Shown piece after piece: positions 33,644-43,360 of a stretch of 64,000 nucleotides of DNA. This DNA is from Chitinophagaceae bacterium (GTDB lineage: Bacteria; Bacteroidota; Bacteroidia; Chitinophagales; Chitinophagaceae), in the NCBI GenBank assembly GCA_023957155.1, contig JAMLHK010000007.1, positions 62,001-126,000 of the forward strand, written 5' to 3'. Both the position numbers and the translations under genes were made by a program. Below the pieces are notes generated by a model. It did no database searches. It was not told the DNA's origin and saw only the letters and a program-made list of their open reading frames with translations. The stretch's first letter is position 1, and each line of letters opens with the position of its first letter.

Positions 33644-34645
33644 ATGACGAATTTCAGGTTAGCTCTAAACATACCGCCCTTCCCTCAACAAATCAATCAC
33701 CGCCAGAATATTTTCTTACTGGGTTCCTGTTTTACGGAACATATTTCCAGGCAGCTGACCAATAATAAATTTACGGTTCTTGAAAACCCGAACGGTATAC
33801 TTTTTAACCCGGTGAGTATTGCCAGATCAATTATATCCTATATAGAACAAAAGCAGTACGATGACGAAGACCTGTTTTACCATAACGAGCTCTGGAACAG
33901 CTGGGATCATCACAGCCGTTTTTCTCACCCGGATAAGCAACACGCATTACAACAAATAAATGATTCGCAGCGAACCGCCTTTCTATATCTAAAGCAGGCA
34001 GACTGGCTGATCATAACCCTGGGTACCGCATTCGTATATGAATGGACGGAGCACTCTTTTCCATTATATCCTTATACAAACGTGGTAGCGAATTGTCATA
34101 AAATACCCCAGGACAGGTTCAGGAAGAGATTAATGTCTTCCGAGGAAGTGTTTACTATTTTAGATAATCTCCGCTACAGGCTAACCCTGTTCAATCCCAA
34201 CATAAAAATCATATATACCATAAGCCCCGTACGCCACACCCGGGATGGACTGATTGAAAACAACAGAAGCAAAGCCACTTTAATACAAGCCGTTCATCAT
34301 ATAGTTGAAAAATTTGAAAACCACTTTTACTTCCCCGCTTATGAACTGGTAATAGATGACTTAAGGGATTATCGCTTTTACGCAGAAGATATGGTTCATC
34401 CTAACTACCTCGCTACTGCTTATGTATGGGAAAATTTCGCTACGGCATGTATTGATCCCTCCAGTCATCCGCTAATGAAAGAAATGGAGAAAGTGAATAT
34501 GGCCATGAAACACCGCCCCTTCAACCCATCGTCTGAAGCTCACCGCCAATTTTTAAACAGCAGCCTTACCCGGATACAGACTTTACAGAAGCAATACCCC
34601 TTTTTGAATTTTTCAGAAGAAATACAATATTTTTCGGGGAGCTAA
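33644..34645 (+). CDS. GSCFA-domain protein
   Basis: A 333-residue protein of the GSCFA family, named for the motif seen here as FLLGSCFTEHISRQL near residue 25. Further features are NPNGILFNPVSIARSI, LIITLGTAFVYEW, IIYTISPVRHTRDGL and DMVHPNYLATAYVWENF. The SGNH-like pattern (Ser of GSC, Gly-Thr, Asp/His of DMVHP) suggests a hydrolase or acyltransferase, but no function is established. The gene follows HMG-CoA lyase by 1 bp. Its stop codon overlaps that of the convergent ybbP-like gene by four bases. Confidence 0.92.
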   Translation: MTNFRLALNIPPFPQQINHRQNIFLLGSCFTEHISRQLTNNKFTVLENPNGILFNPVSIARSIISYIEQKQYDDEDLFYHNELWNSWDHHSRFSHPDKQHALQQINDSQRTAFLYLKQADWLIITLGTAFVYEWTEHSFPLYPYTNVVANCHKIPQDRFRKRLMSSEEVFTILDNLRYRLTLFNPNIKIIYTISPVRHTRDGLIENNRSKATLIQAVHHIVEKFENHFYFPAYELVIDDLRDYRFYAEDMVHPNYLATAYVWENFATACIDPSSHPLMKEMEKVNMAMKHRPFNPSSEAHRQFLNSSLTRIQTLQKQYPFLNFSEEIQYFSGS

Positions 34646-37203
34646 ACTTCTTTTCTGAGTACCTCTAAAGGTGGTGTATTTACAATCCCCCTGCTGTTAA
34701 ACATTCCTATAATAACGGTAAGCAGGGATATAACAAAAAATACTACCAACAGCGGAACGAGTGGCGGACTAAAAGATGCATCAAAGCTATATTTCGCCAG
34801 GAGAATACTGGCAATAACAGAAAGCACAATACCCGTACCGGCAGCAAGCATACCGAGAAAAAAATATTCCAAAGCGGTAATCGCATATAACTGCTTCCGG
34901 CTGGCGCCGAGGGTACGCAATAATACCGCTTCCCGCATACGTTGAAATCTGCTGACATAAACCGATGCAATCAGTACGATCAACCCCGTAACAATACAAA
35001 ACCCGGACATGAACCGAATGACAAAAGCAATTTTTCCCAGCACTTCATCCAGTACTTTTAAAATCAACCCCAAATCAATAATGGATACATTGGGAAACGC
35101 GCTCACTACTTCGCGTTGAAAAGCAGCAGAGGCTTTATCTGACGGCACACGCGTAACCAATACATGAAACTGCGGAGCATCTTCCAGTACACCGGCAGGA
35201 AAGACAACCCGGAAATTGGTTTGTACCTTCGCCCAGTCTACTTCCCGGAAACTGCCTACAATAGTTGGAATAAGCGTACCCTGAACATTAAATAAAATAC
35301 TATCCCCTATGGATACCCTGATGTGACGCGCATACCGCTCTTCCATAGATATATAAACGGCAGCACCCGGTTGATACGCTTTTGCAGCTAACTCACCCGC
35401 AGTTAACTTTTCTGTACCGGTTAATGAATCGCGATATGTAACCCTTAATTCTCCGCCAAACGCCCAGGACGGTATCCCGGACAACGTATCTTCTTTTGCA
35501 GCCGCAGCATTCATCCCATTGATCTCTTCTATACGCATGGTAACAATAGGCACATCCTGGTACAATGGTAAATGATGTTGGCTGACCAGCCGGGTAACGG
35601 CATCTTTTTGTACGGACTGTATATCAAACAACACCATATTGGGCTGGTTCTCACCCGAAGACATGGATACCCTTTTCATCAACAGATCCTGTGTCAGGTA
35701 TAGGGTACTGATCAGCATGGTTCCCAATCCGATGGTCACAATCAATAAAATCGTTTGATTGTCGGGACGATATAAATTTGCAAACCCCTGTCTCCATATA
35801 TAATTTAAAGAGGATGGAAAGAAACGGCGCACAGCTCCGCGCAACAATACCGCCACGATTGTTAGTAACAGGAAAGTAACCAATAATCCCGATACAAAAA
35901 TGGTTGTCTCCATCCAGTTTTGCATTTGCATACGGGTCAATAATACAACGAATAAAAAGATAACAGCAAGCAGGAGCACCTGTGCATAATTACGCCAAAC
36001 CGGCTTTTGCTCTACAGACACCCGCAGGGTAATCAATGGAGAAATACCACGAATGGACAATAATGGTAACAGTCCAAACAAAAAAGAAAGTACAGTACCC
36101 AACCCGATACCCTTAGCAATGGATGACCACGAGACATCCGTACTGATTTGTACGGGTAAAACATCTTTTAAAATAAAGGGTAAGACCTGCTGTGCCAATG
36201 TTCCCAGCAAAGCACCGATTAACGCACCGATAAACCCAAGAACAGTTATTTGTATCAGGAAAATCAGAAAGGTTTGCGTTGTACCGGCTCCGAGGCAACG
36301 CAGTATGGCAATGGCAGGAACTTTTCCCCGGATATAAACACTGATTGAACCAGCTATACCTATACAGCCCAACAACAAAGCAATAAAGCCGATAAGGGTA
36401 AGAAACCGGGATACATCTTCAAACTGTCTGCCGGTGCTTTTTTTCCGGGACTCTACGGTTTCGTAACCCAGTCCTTTATTTTCCAGAACGGGACGGATGG
36501 CAGCAAGCTGGTCTTCCATTGTGCGCTGGTCATCATATTGGAAGTAATAACTGTAGGTAAACCGGCTCCCCTTTTGTAATAATCCGGTTTGTTGAAGATA
36601 CCGGTATGGAATATATACCGGGGGAGCAATCGTAGTGGACAGCCCCGAACGACCCGGAGCTTTTGTAAGTACTCCGGCGATAGTAAATGTCAGCTCACCA
36701 ACCTGTATCGAGTCACCCACTTTTGCGTCAAACTGTAGCATGAGCGTATGATCAACCAGCGCCTGTTGTCCTTCCCGGAATGTAGTGCCTGCATCTTCCG
36801 GAATCGTTTCCAGGTTTCCGTAATACGGAAAATTACCGCCAAGCGCCAATACCTGTACCAGGCGGGTTCCGCTACTCCTGTTAAAATAAATCATGGAGGA
36901 GAAGCGACATTCCTGCGAACGTTGGTTTCCCAGGGTGTCCAGTAACCTTTGTTCAGTACTGTCCGGCGCCTGATTGCTATCTATTACCAGGTCGGCGCCG
37001 AGGAGCGTTTTAGCCTGGTTATTGATATCATCCCGGACCCTGGCATCTAAAGAAAAAAGAGCTACTAAAGCTGCAATTCCAAGCACAACAGACGACATAA
37101 ATAACAACAGCCTGAAACGATTCCGGCGACTATCCCGCCACGCCATCGTGATAAGCCAGCGTATGCCTGTCTTCTTACGGAGTAAAAGCTGATCTGTACT
37201 CAT
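34642..37203 (-). CDS. FtsX-type ABC transporter permease (YbbP-like)
   Basis: An 853-residue permease with two FtsX/MacB-like modules. One transmembrane segment near residue 30 precedes an extracytoplasmic domain (about 60-250), then helices at about 265-380, a second cluster from about 410-460 and 485-510, another periplasmic domain, and three final helices at about 725-840. Landmarks are the N-terminal AWRDSRRNRFRLLLFMSSVV and AVLLRTLGASRKQLYAI, the typical FtsX coupling segment. It follows the ATPase gene by 9 bp. It is the permease half of the transport complex likely handling lipid or fatty-acid-like molecules, as E. coli ybbP sits beside tesA. Confidence 0.92.
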   Translation of the reverse strand: MSTDQLLLRKKTGIRWLITMAWRDSRRNRFRLLLFMSSVVLGIAALVALFSLDARVRDDINNQAKTLLGADLVIDSNQAPDSTEQRLLDTLGNQRSQECRFSSMIYFNRSSGTRLVQVLALGGNFPYYGNLETIPEDAGTTFREGQQALVDHTLMLQFDAKVGDSIQVGELTFTIAGVLTKAPGRSGLSTTIAPPVYIPYRYLQQTGLLQKGSRFTYSYYFQYDDQRTMEDQLAAIRPVLENKGLGYETVESRKKSTGRQFEDVSRFLTLIGFIALLLGCIGIAGSISVYIRGKVPAIAILRCLGAGTTQTFLIFLIQITVLGFIGALIGALLGTLAQQVLPFILKDVLPVQISTDVSWSSIAKGIGLGTVLSFLFGLLPLLSIRGISPLITLRVSVEQKPVWRNYAQVLLLAVIFLFVVLLTRMQMQNWMETTIFVSGLLVTFLLLTIVAVLLRGAVRRFFPSSLNYIWRQGFANLYRPDNQTILLIVTIGLGTMLISTLYLTQDLLMKRVSMSSGENQPNMVLFDIQSVQKDAVTRLVSQHHLPLYQDVPIVTMRIEEINGMNAAAAKEDTLSGIPSWAFGGELRVTYRDSLTGTEKLTAGELAAKAYQPGAAVYISMEERYARHIRVSIGDSILFNVQGTLIPTIVGSFREVDWAKVQTNFRVVFPAGVLEDAPQFHVLVTRVPSDKASAAFQREVVSAFPNVSIIDLGLILKVLDEVLGKIAFVIRFMSGFCIVTGLIVLIASVYVSRFQRMREAVLLRTLGASRKQLYAITALEYFFLGMLAAGTGIVLSVIASILLAKYSFDASFSPPLVPLLVVFFVISLLTVIIGMFNSRGIVNTPPLEVLRKEV

Positions 37204-37212
37204 ACTTACGAA

Positions 37213-37914
37213 TTACAGCTGCGGTTTTGAATGATGCGTTTGCTCATCTGCAATAATATGTCCTCCTTTGAGCCGGATAATACGCTGGGTACTTTCTGCT
37301 AATTCAGCATCATGGGTAACAATGATCAATGTAGTACCGGCTTCCCTGTTCAACTCGTAAAGCAGGGATACGATCTTTGCACTGGTTTCATCATCCAGGT
37401 TACCCGTTGGCTCATCGGCAAATAATATCTTAGGGCTGGTAGAAAAAGCCCGGGCTATTGAAACCCGCTGTTGCTCTCCCCCGGATAATTGAGCAGGATA
37501 ATGATGCACCCGATCTCCCAAACCTACTTTTTCAAGTAAACTCACTGCCTGAGCACGGATATGTCTTTCTCCCTGCAACTCCATAGGCACCATCACGTTT
37601 TCCAGGGCAGTGAGGGTCGGTATAAGCTGGAAATTCTGAAAGATAAATCCTATATAACGGTTCCGGATAAAAGCTCTTTCATCCTCACTCTTGTCATCCA
37701 TTCGCATTTTATTGAATTCAATAGTTCCCGAGCTTACCCTGTCTAACCCGGCACACAAACCCAGTAGGGTGGTTTTACCGCTTCCCGAAGGACCTACAAT
37801 AGCCACAACAGATCCTGCTTCCACGGAAAAGCTGATATCATGAAGCACCGTGAGTTTTTTGTTTCCGCTCTGATAGGATTTACTTACACTTCTTACATCC
37901 AGGATGGTATCCAT
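37213..37914 (-). CDS. ABC transporter ATP-binding protein (YbbA/LolD-like)
   Basis: A 233-residue ATPase of the LolD/MacB/YbbA group. The Walker A is GPSGSGKTTLLG, the signature LSGGEQQRVSIARAF, the Walker B ILFADEPTGNLD, and the switch His is in IIVTHDAE. It is paired with the FtsX-type permease directly downstream and divergent from a TesA-like lipoprotein esterase, reproducing the tesA-ybbA-ybbP arrangement known in proteobacteria. A function in extracting or moving lipids is inferred from that context. Confidence 0.94.
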   Translation of the reverse strand: MDTILDVRSVSKSYQSGNKKLTVLHDISFSVEAGSVVAIVGPSGSGKTTLLGLCAGLDRVSSGTIEFNKMRMDDKSEDERAFIRNRYIGFIFQNFQLIPTLTALENVMVPMELQGERHIRAQAVSLLEKVGLGDRVHHYPAQLSGGEQQRVSIARAFSTSPKILFADEPTGNLDDETSAKIVSLLYELNREAGTTLIIVTHDAELAESTQRIIRLKGGHIIADEQTHHSKPQL

Positions 37915-38029
37915 TCTTTAACTTTATATTGAAAAAAATGATCAAATTATTCATATTAAAACAGTATCCCTTCAAATTACTGTATTTTTAAAATATACTT
38001 AACAGCTTTACAGCATAAACCGAACATAC

Positions 38030-38713
38030 ATGGTGAAACGATGTCAATACTGCCTGTTATTCTTGCTTTTATACACCGCCTGCACTAATCCCACACCGCC
38101 CCCCGCTGAGAATACCGACCATACAGCTTCATCAGATCCAGTCCCAGTCCCCTCTCCTGTAAAGAATATCATATTTTTGGGGAATAGCCTTACCGCTGGA
38201 TATGGGTTGAGCCTGTCTGAAGCATTCCCGGCACTGATACAGGCAAAAATTGACTCCTTACATCTTCCATATAAAGTTATTAATGCCGGGTTAAGCGGAG
38301 AAACTTCAGCGGGCGGTAACAGCAGGGTTGATTGGGTGCTTAAACAGCCGGTGCATGTTTTCGTTCTTGAACTGGGAGGCAATGATGGATTGCGCGGTAT
38401 AGCGCTTGAAGAAACGGAAGAAAATCTTCAGCAAATATTGAACAAGGTAAAAGAAAAATACCCTGATGCAAAGCTTATGCTCACCGGTATGCGCATCCCC
38501 CCCAATATGGGAAAACAATACAGTGAACAATTTCAGTCCATATACGCCCGGCTCGCTAAAAAAAACAACATTGCTTTTCTGCCTTTTTTGCTGGAAGGTG
38601 TGGGAGGAGAGCCCGGGTTAAATCAGCCGGACGGCATACATCCAACCGCTGAAGGTCAAAAAATAGTCGCAGAAAACGTGTGGAATGTATTAAAGGGGCT
38701 TTTAGAGAAATAA
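38030..38713 (+). CDS. TesA-like SGNH arylesterase/lysophospholipase, lipoprotein
   Basis: A 227-residue SGNH hydrolase anchored as a lipoprotein (lipobox LLYTAC at residue 18). The four blocks are present: the nucleophile Ser in FLGNSLTAGYGLS, Gly in NAGLSGETSAGG, Asn in ELGGNDGLRG, and Asp/His in DGIHPTAEGQKI. Proteobacterial TesA is a thioesterase I/protease I/lysophospholipase; this lipoprotein probably cleaves acyl esters in the periplasm. It is divergent from ybbA with 115 bp between the starts, a conserved arrangement. Specific substrates are unknown. Confidence 0.92.
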   Translation: MVKRCQYCLLFLLLYTACTNPTPPPAENTDHTASSDPVPVPSPVKNIIFLGNSLTAGYGLSLSEAFPALIQAKIDSLHLPYKVINAGLSGETSAGGNSRVDWVLKQPVHVFVLELGGNDGLRGIALEETEENLQQILNKVKEKYPDAKLMLTGMRIPPNMGKQYSEQFQSIYARLAKKNNIAFLPFLLEGVGGEPGLNQPDGIHPTAEGQKIVAENVWNVLKGLLEK

Positions 38714-38796
38714 AAATACAATACCGAAAAGAATACTGTATATAGTACCTGAAAAAGATTACAAGCTGACCGGGAATAACGTAAATTTTCCTGAGC

Positions 38797-39582
38797 TTAC
38801 CAGCTCCCACCAGCTCCGCCGCCGCCAAAGCTACCACCGCCAAATCCGCCAAACCCGCCGCCGGAGCTACCACCACCACTCCAACCACGGCCTCCGCTGC
38901 TCCCCCCTCCCGGAAACCAAAACACCGGAGGGACACCGGTATCACGATAACCTCGTCTGCTCATAAAAGAGCCATCATTACCACCACCACCTATACGGGA
39001 AATAATGATAGCAATAATGAATATAACTAAAAGGATAAGAACAATAGGTACCCCTTCTTTGTTTCCCCTGTCTGCATATCCTTCCGGTGGCTGGTACTCC
39101 CCCGCAGCGGCCTGCATTATTGCAGTAGTACCTTCATCAATACCCCGGTAAAAATCATTATCCCTGAAATTGGGGAGTATCTCATTATCTACAATCTGCT
39201 TACAAATAATATCCGGTAAGGCGCCTTCCAGCCCATATCCCGGAGCAATAAAAACTTTACGATCCTCTTTGGCAATTAGAAAAACTACACCATTATTAAA
39301 TTCTTTATTCCCCACACCCCATTTACGGCCCAAGGCTGTAGCATATTCATACGGTTCGTAATCATTTAATGTTTTTACGATTACAACTACCACCTGGTTG
39401 GAAGTGGTATCATCATAATTCTTAAGTTTCAGCTCCAGGTCTTCCTGCTGTAAGGAAGTAAGCGTACCCGTATAATCATTTACTAACCGGGGTGGAACAG
39501 GTGCGGCAGGAATGATTTTCTCCACTTGTGCGGAAACGCCAAGAGAAAGAAAACAAAATATAAAAAAAAGATATTTCTTCAT
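38797..39582 (-). CDS. TPM-domain (YgcG-like) membrane protein with Gly-rich tail
   Basis: A 261-residue protein with a signal peptide (cleavage near VSAQ, residue 19), a TPM/YgcG domain (residues about 35-155; VNDYTGTLTSLQQEDLELKL, NQVVVVIVKTLNDYEPYEY, FIAPGYGLEGALPD), a single membrane helix at about 180-195 (VPIVLILLVIFIIAIIIS), and a Ser/Gly-rich low-complexity tail of about 40 residues. This architecture is common in Bacteroidota beside LemA. Plant TPM proteins act as photosystem II repair phosphatases; the bacterial role is not settled. It is the third gene of a LemA-TPM-TPM operon. Confidence 0.9.
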   Translation of the reverse strand: MKKYLFFIFCFLSLGVSAQVEKIIPAAPVPPRLVNDYTGTLTSLQQEDLELKLKNYDDTTSNQVVVVIVKTLNDYEPYEYATALGRKWGVGNKEFNNGVVFLIAKEDRKVFIAPGYGLEGALPDIICKQIVDNEILPNFRDNDFYRGIDEGTTAIMQAAAGEYQPPEGYADRGNKEGVPIVLILLVIFIIAIIISRIGGGGNDGSFMSRRGYRDTGVPPVFWFPGGGSSGGRGWSGGGSSGGGFGGFGGGSFGGGGAGGSW

Positions 39583-39584
39583 TA

Positions 39585-40043
39585 TTATTTTCCAAAAACA
39601 ATTTCATCAGGCAGCTCATTCCTGTCAGTAGCCTCATTATAGGGAAAATGCTTACTTAAGGCGTCTCCTATACTTTCTATTACCTGTACAATACCCGCTA
39701 CAATATGCTCCGTGGTAAATGCACTAAGCATATTTCTCACTTCAGCTTTCCAGAAGGTTTCTCCAACTTTTTGATGAATTCCTTCATCACCGTACACCGC
39801 CAGCTGATGATCCTTTAAGGCTATATATACAATTACCCCGTTCCGTTGTTCGGTTTTATCCATCCTGAGTCCGTAAAACAATTCCACCGCCCTGTCAACC
39901 GGGTCAACAAAACGACAATGACTTTCTATATATACGCGAACTTCCCCGCTGGTTCGTTTTTCGGACGCCACAATAGCCGATACAATCCGTTGCTTCTCTT
40001 CAGCAGAAAAGAAATCTTTGATTTTAGAAGGGAAAAGCCTCAT
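39585..40043 (-). CDS. TPM-domain protein, cytoplasmic form
   Basis: A 152-residue protein consisting of a single TPM domain (YgcG family) without signal peptide or membrane helix: ASEKRTSGEVRVYIESHCRF, RNGVIVYIALKDHQLAVYGD, EGIHQKVGETFW. It lies 2 bp upstream of the membrane TPM gene and 15 bp downstream of lemA. The three are a conserved set in this phylum. Function is unknown, and a role in membrane or envelope stress is only suggested by the company. Confidence 0.88.
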   Translation of the reverse strand: MRLFPSKIKDFFSAEEKQRIVSAIVASEKRTSGEVRVYIESHCRFVDPVDRAVELFYGLRMDKTEQRNGVIVYIALKDHQLAVYGDEGIHQKVGETFWKAEVRNMLSAFTTEHIVAGIVQVIESIGDALSKHFPYNEATDRNELPDEIVFGK

Positions 40044-40058
40044 GAATATGGGAAAAAA

Positions 40059-40649
40059 TTAAAAATTTACCTGTGGGGCAGTTTCAGCACCCGGGTCTGC
40101 GGCAAAAAATCCCTTTTCTTTAAATCCAAGCATGCCGGCATATAATACATTAGGAAACGACTTGACTACGGTATTATATTCCTGCACTGCCGTATTGAAA
40201 TCATTCCGGGATACCTTGATCCTGTTCTCGGTTCCTTCTAATTGCGACTGCAGGTTGAGAAAATTCTGATTGGCTTTCAGCTCAGGATACCGCTCCACCG
40301 TAACAAGCAGCCTGCTTAATGCACTGCTTACTTCGCCCTGGGCCTGTTGGAACTGGGCCAGTTTTTCAGGTGAAAGATCATCTGCATTTATATTCACTTT
40401 TGTAGCATTGGCCCGGGCTTCAATTACTTTGGTAAGTGTTTCCTGCTCAAAGTTGGCGGCACCTTTTACGGTATTCACCAAATTGGGTATAAGATCGGAA
40501 CGACGCTGGTATTCACTCTGCACATTTCCCCACTTGCCTTTTACATTCTGATCTAACCCAACCATTTTATTATACCCGCCACAGCCACAGCCTCCCAATA
40601 ATAATATGGCACCAATAACAATAAATAAAGTAAGATTCTTAGATTTCAT
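40059..40649 (-). CDS. LemA-family protein
   Basis: A 196-residue LemA-like protein. An N-terminal hydrophobic segment (FIVIGAILLLGGCGCGGYN) anchors it, with a possible lipobox at LGGC. The helical core has the family landmarks: YNKMVGLDQNVKGKWGNVQS, QRRSDLIPNLVNTVKGAANF, ERYPELKANQNFLNLQSQLE and TENRIKVSRNDFNTAVQEYN. It is the first gene of the LemA-TPM-TPM operon. The family is a long coiled membrane-associated protein of unknown biochemical role. Confidence 0.94.
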   Translation of the reverse strand: MKSKNLTLFIVIGAILLLGGCGCGGYNKMVGLDQNVKGKWGNVQSEYQRRSDLIPNLVNTVKGAANFEQETLTKVIEARANATKVNINADDLSPEKLAQFQQAQGEVSSALSRLLVTVERYPELKANQNFLNLQSQLEGTENRIKVSRNDFNTAVQEYNTVVKSFPNVLYAGMLGFKEKGFFAADPGAETAPQVNF

Positions 40650-40703
40650 GTTTAGTGTTTTATTGTAGTAAAATTACATATACCGCTTATAATATTAGCA
40701 AGT

Positions 40704-41783
40704 TTATTTTGTATTCTGGTAAAAATCCCCGGCTATCAAATTGATCTCCTCTTTGCTTAACCGTTGATCACCCGAAGCGATTACTACCCTGTAACGAAAA
40801 GTAACTGACTGTCCCTGCTTTAACGCATAGTTCAGGACTTCTTTTCCCTTACTGAAAGCCTTCTGACCTAACGGATTAGCGGCAAATAAACCATACCCCC
40901 TGGCATGCCAGTAGGTAGGATAACCCACATTACCGGGGTGGTCAATAATAACAATACTGGTAATGTCGTTGTCCTGTTTTCCGTATAACATACACCATTG
41001 TGCACGTGTAGCCCAAACGGCATCTCCCTCTTTCCCTTCGCTGGTGATGTAATTTCCCGAAGGAGCATTATCTCTTCCCCCCTCAACCACAGTAACATTT
41101 CCCTTGTCATCTTTAAATTCTTTTTTTTCTTTTGAAGGCATCTCCAGTTCGTGAGCCAGCCGTAAGCCCAGCATGCCGTCTTTCACATCAGGCATCGTTA
41201 CGTCCTGTGCAGCTGTAAGGGTGGTTACCCTGTCTATAATCCGCTTATCATCATCTGCTTTAAAATAATAGGTAGTTGTTTCATTAAGTAACACCTGATT
41301 CTTCTGATTTACCCAGTCAGCCTGCATCTTCAGCATCCCTTTTTTCCCACCTTTGACTTTAAGGATCCTGGTTGCCTTTATCCTGCCATACTTATGCTTA
41401 TTGGCTTCCGAAATTGCATAGGAGTTGTTCCAGAAATCCAGTCCGTTCACATTTTCATAGTTCAGCCATAAGCCGGTGTGATGAGGATGATCGGTCGGCT
41501 CATTAGGGCGCGGAGCAAACGGGAAACCCCTTGTAATAATATGCCCATCAGGTGAATAGATCGGGTATAAAAAGGACTTTTCAAGTGTATCGGTATATAC
41601 CAGGGAAGTAAAAGGTTTGCCATTAGCCGTGATGACAATCTGTTTTGACGCATCATCTGTTGTCAGTTCAATATTATGCACCTGTAACTTAGTTTTAGAA
41701 GATTGTCCGTAGGCAGAACCCAGGGCTATACAGCAAAATACCAGCACGGAATACCGCCAAAAAAAGAAATTTCTGTTGCTCAT
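40704..41783 (-). CDS. DUF6807 (PmoA-like) secreted protein
   Basis: A 359-residue exported protein (signal peptide ending near AYGQ, residue 27). It matches the DUF6807/PmoA-like family throughout: YSPDGHIITRGFPF, DHPHHTGLWLNYENVNGLDF, DGMLGLRLAHELEMPS and HPGNVGYPTYWHARGYGLFA. Despite the name, these are not methane monooxygenase subunits; they occur in Bacteroidota and Planctomycetes near Gfo/Idh oxidoreductases, DUF1080 and ThuA proteins, and are thought to act in polysaccharide use. It is divergent from a Tat-exported Gfo/Idh gene, 166 bp away, consistent with that association. The His-rich segment may bind metal. Confidence 0.88.
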   Translation of the reverse strand: MSNRNFFFWRYSVLVFCCIALGSAYGQSSKTKLQVHNIELTTDDASKQIVITANGKPFTSLVYTDTLEKSFLYPIYSPDGHIITRGFPFAPRPNEPTDHPHHTGLWLNYENVNGLDFWNNSYAISEANKHKYGRIKATRILKVKGGKKGMLKMQADWVNQKNQVLLNETTTYYFKADDDKRIIDRVTTLTAAQDVTMPDVKDGMLGLRLAHELEMPSKEKKEFKDDKGNVTVVEGGRDNAPSGNYITSEGKEGDAVWATRAQWCMLYGKQDNDITSIVIIDHPGNVGYPTYWHARGYGLFAANPLGQKAFSKGKEVLNYALKQGQSVTFRYRVVIASGDQRLSKEEINLIAGDFYQNTK

Positions 41784-41949
41784 AATTAAAACTTTTATAA
41801 AATTAGTATCCTGTTAATGATTCCTTCTCTCCTTATAATTCAACTCGGATCAGAGTTACTGCAAAATACTATAATCTGTTTTGTTTGCAACCTGAAAAGA
41901 TAAAAACTATTGTTCTTTTACTTAAATTTATACTTCAAAGTATTGTTTT

Positions 41950-43308
41950 ATGAAAAATTCACGAAGAGAATTTATAAAAAAGGGATCTATGGCAGGTTTG
42001 GCCACGTATATGGGTACTATGGGGCTTAGTGCAAAAAGTTACCGCAATATTATAGGTGCGAACGACAGGGTTAATGTAGGCGTTGTCGGTTTTTCCGACC
42101 GGTTCAGGGGGGCTTTACTGCCATCCTTTGTCAAGCTACACAAAGAATTGAATTTTGATATGGTTGCTGTTTCGGATATATGGAAGAAGAGAAGAGAAGA
42201 TGGACAGGACTATCTCAAAAAAAAGTTGGGGCATGATATTACAGCGTGTGTAAATAATGAGGCGCTATATGATTTAAAAGATATTGATGCAGTATTTATC
42301 AGCACGGCTGATTTTCAACATGCGCTGCATACCGTTGAAGCGGTAAAAGCAGGTAAAGACACCTATACGGAAAAACCTTTGGCTGAAACGATGGAAGATG
42401 CGAGAACCGTACTCAAAGCAGTGAAAGACAGCGGAAAGATTGTTCAGATCGGTTCGCAAAGAAGAAGCGGAGCAACATACAAATCTGCGTATGATTTTAT
42501 ACAGCAGGGAAAGTTTGGACCAATTGTTATGGTAGAGCTGATATGGAATGTAAACCAGCCTGATCGCTGGCGCAGGTCGTCACTGGTGCCGCAGTTAAGA
42601 GAGGAAGATACGGATTGGAAACGCTTTTTGATGAACCGTCCCTTTGAAAAATTCGATCCCCGGAAATACCTGGAATTCCGCCTGTTTTGGCCTTATTCCT
42701 CCGGTATTCCCGGTCAATGGATGTGCCATCAGATTGACACAGTACACTGGTTTGCCAACTTACCACACCCGCGCAGCGTAGCCGTTAACGGAGGTATATA
42801 TACATGGAAAGATGGAAGGAAAAATGCAGATACACTAACTGCCGTATTCGATTACGGTCCTCTTAATGATCCCTCTGCAGGTTTCCAGGTCATTTTCAGT
42901 TCAAGGATGACCAATTCATCCGGCGGGGTAAAAGAAATCTACTATTCCAATGGAGGCACCCTTAACTTAGATACCAACCAGATCAGCGCTGACGGCGGAT
43001 TACAGGAAAATCATGCAAAAAAAATGGGAATGGAAGCCAACCTTCTGCCCACCATATCATTGAATGATATGGCAACTAAAGTAAGTACTGATGCTGATAC
43101 CGGAAGTGACAACCTCACGCTATCGCACGTTCGCAACTGGATGGAATGTGTTCGTAGCCGCAAACAGCCCAATGCGTCCATTGAAGCCGGTTATAACCAT
43201 TCCATAGCCGTAATTATGTCCAATGCAGCATATAGGACAGGGCAAAAAGTTACGTTCAACGAAAAAACCCAGGAGGTAATGGCGGGCGGAAAAGTATTTA
43301 AATATTAA
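41950..43308 (+). CDS. Exported Gfo/Idh/MocA-family oxidoreductase
   Basis: A 452-residue NAD(P)-dependent oxidoreductase with a Tat-like leader (NSRREFIKKGSMAGLATYMG). The Rossmann motif appears as VNVGVVGFSDRFRGALLP, the linker as TYTEKPLAETMEDA, the conserved QIGSQRRSG follows, and the second domain has QWMCHQIDTVHWFANLPHP with the expected catalytic-region Asp/His. Exported members with this Tat leader are typical of Bacteroidota and are tied to 3-keto-glycoside chemistry. It is divergent from DUF6807 and ends before a strong terminator. The substrate is not deducible. Confidence 0.9.
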   Translation: MKNSRREFIKKGSMAGLATYMGTMGLSAKSYRNIIGANDRVNVGVVGFSDRFRGALLPSFVKLHKELNFDMVAVSDIWKKRREDGQDYLKKKLGHDITACVNNEALYDLKDIDAVFISTADFQHALHTVEAVKAGKDTYTEKPLAETMEDARTVLKAVKDSGKIVQIGSQRRSGATYKSAYDFIQQGKFGPIVMVELIWNVNQPDRWRRSSLVPQLREEDTDWKRFLMNRPFEKFDPRKYLEFRLFWPYSSGIPGQWMCHQIDTVHWFANLPHPRSVAVNGGIYTWKDGRKNADTLTAVFDYGPLNDPSAGFQVIFSSRMTNSSGGVKEIYYSNGGTLNLDTNQISADGGLQENHAKKMGMEANLLPTISLNDMATKVSTDADTGSDNLTLSHVRNWMECVRSRKQPNASIEAGYNHSIAVIMSNAAYRTGQKVTFNEKTQEVMAGGKVFKY

Positions 43309-43360
43309 CAACCGGGAAAAATGGATATACTCCCAATACCGGGTAAGATCCATCGAAATA

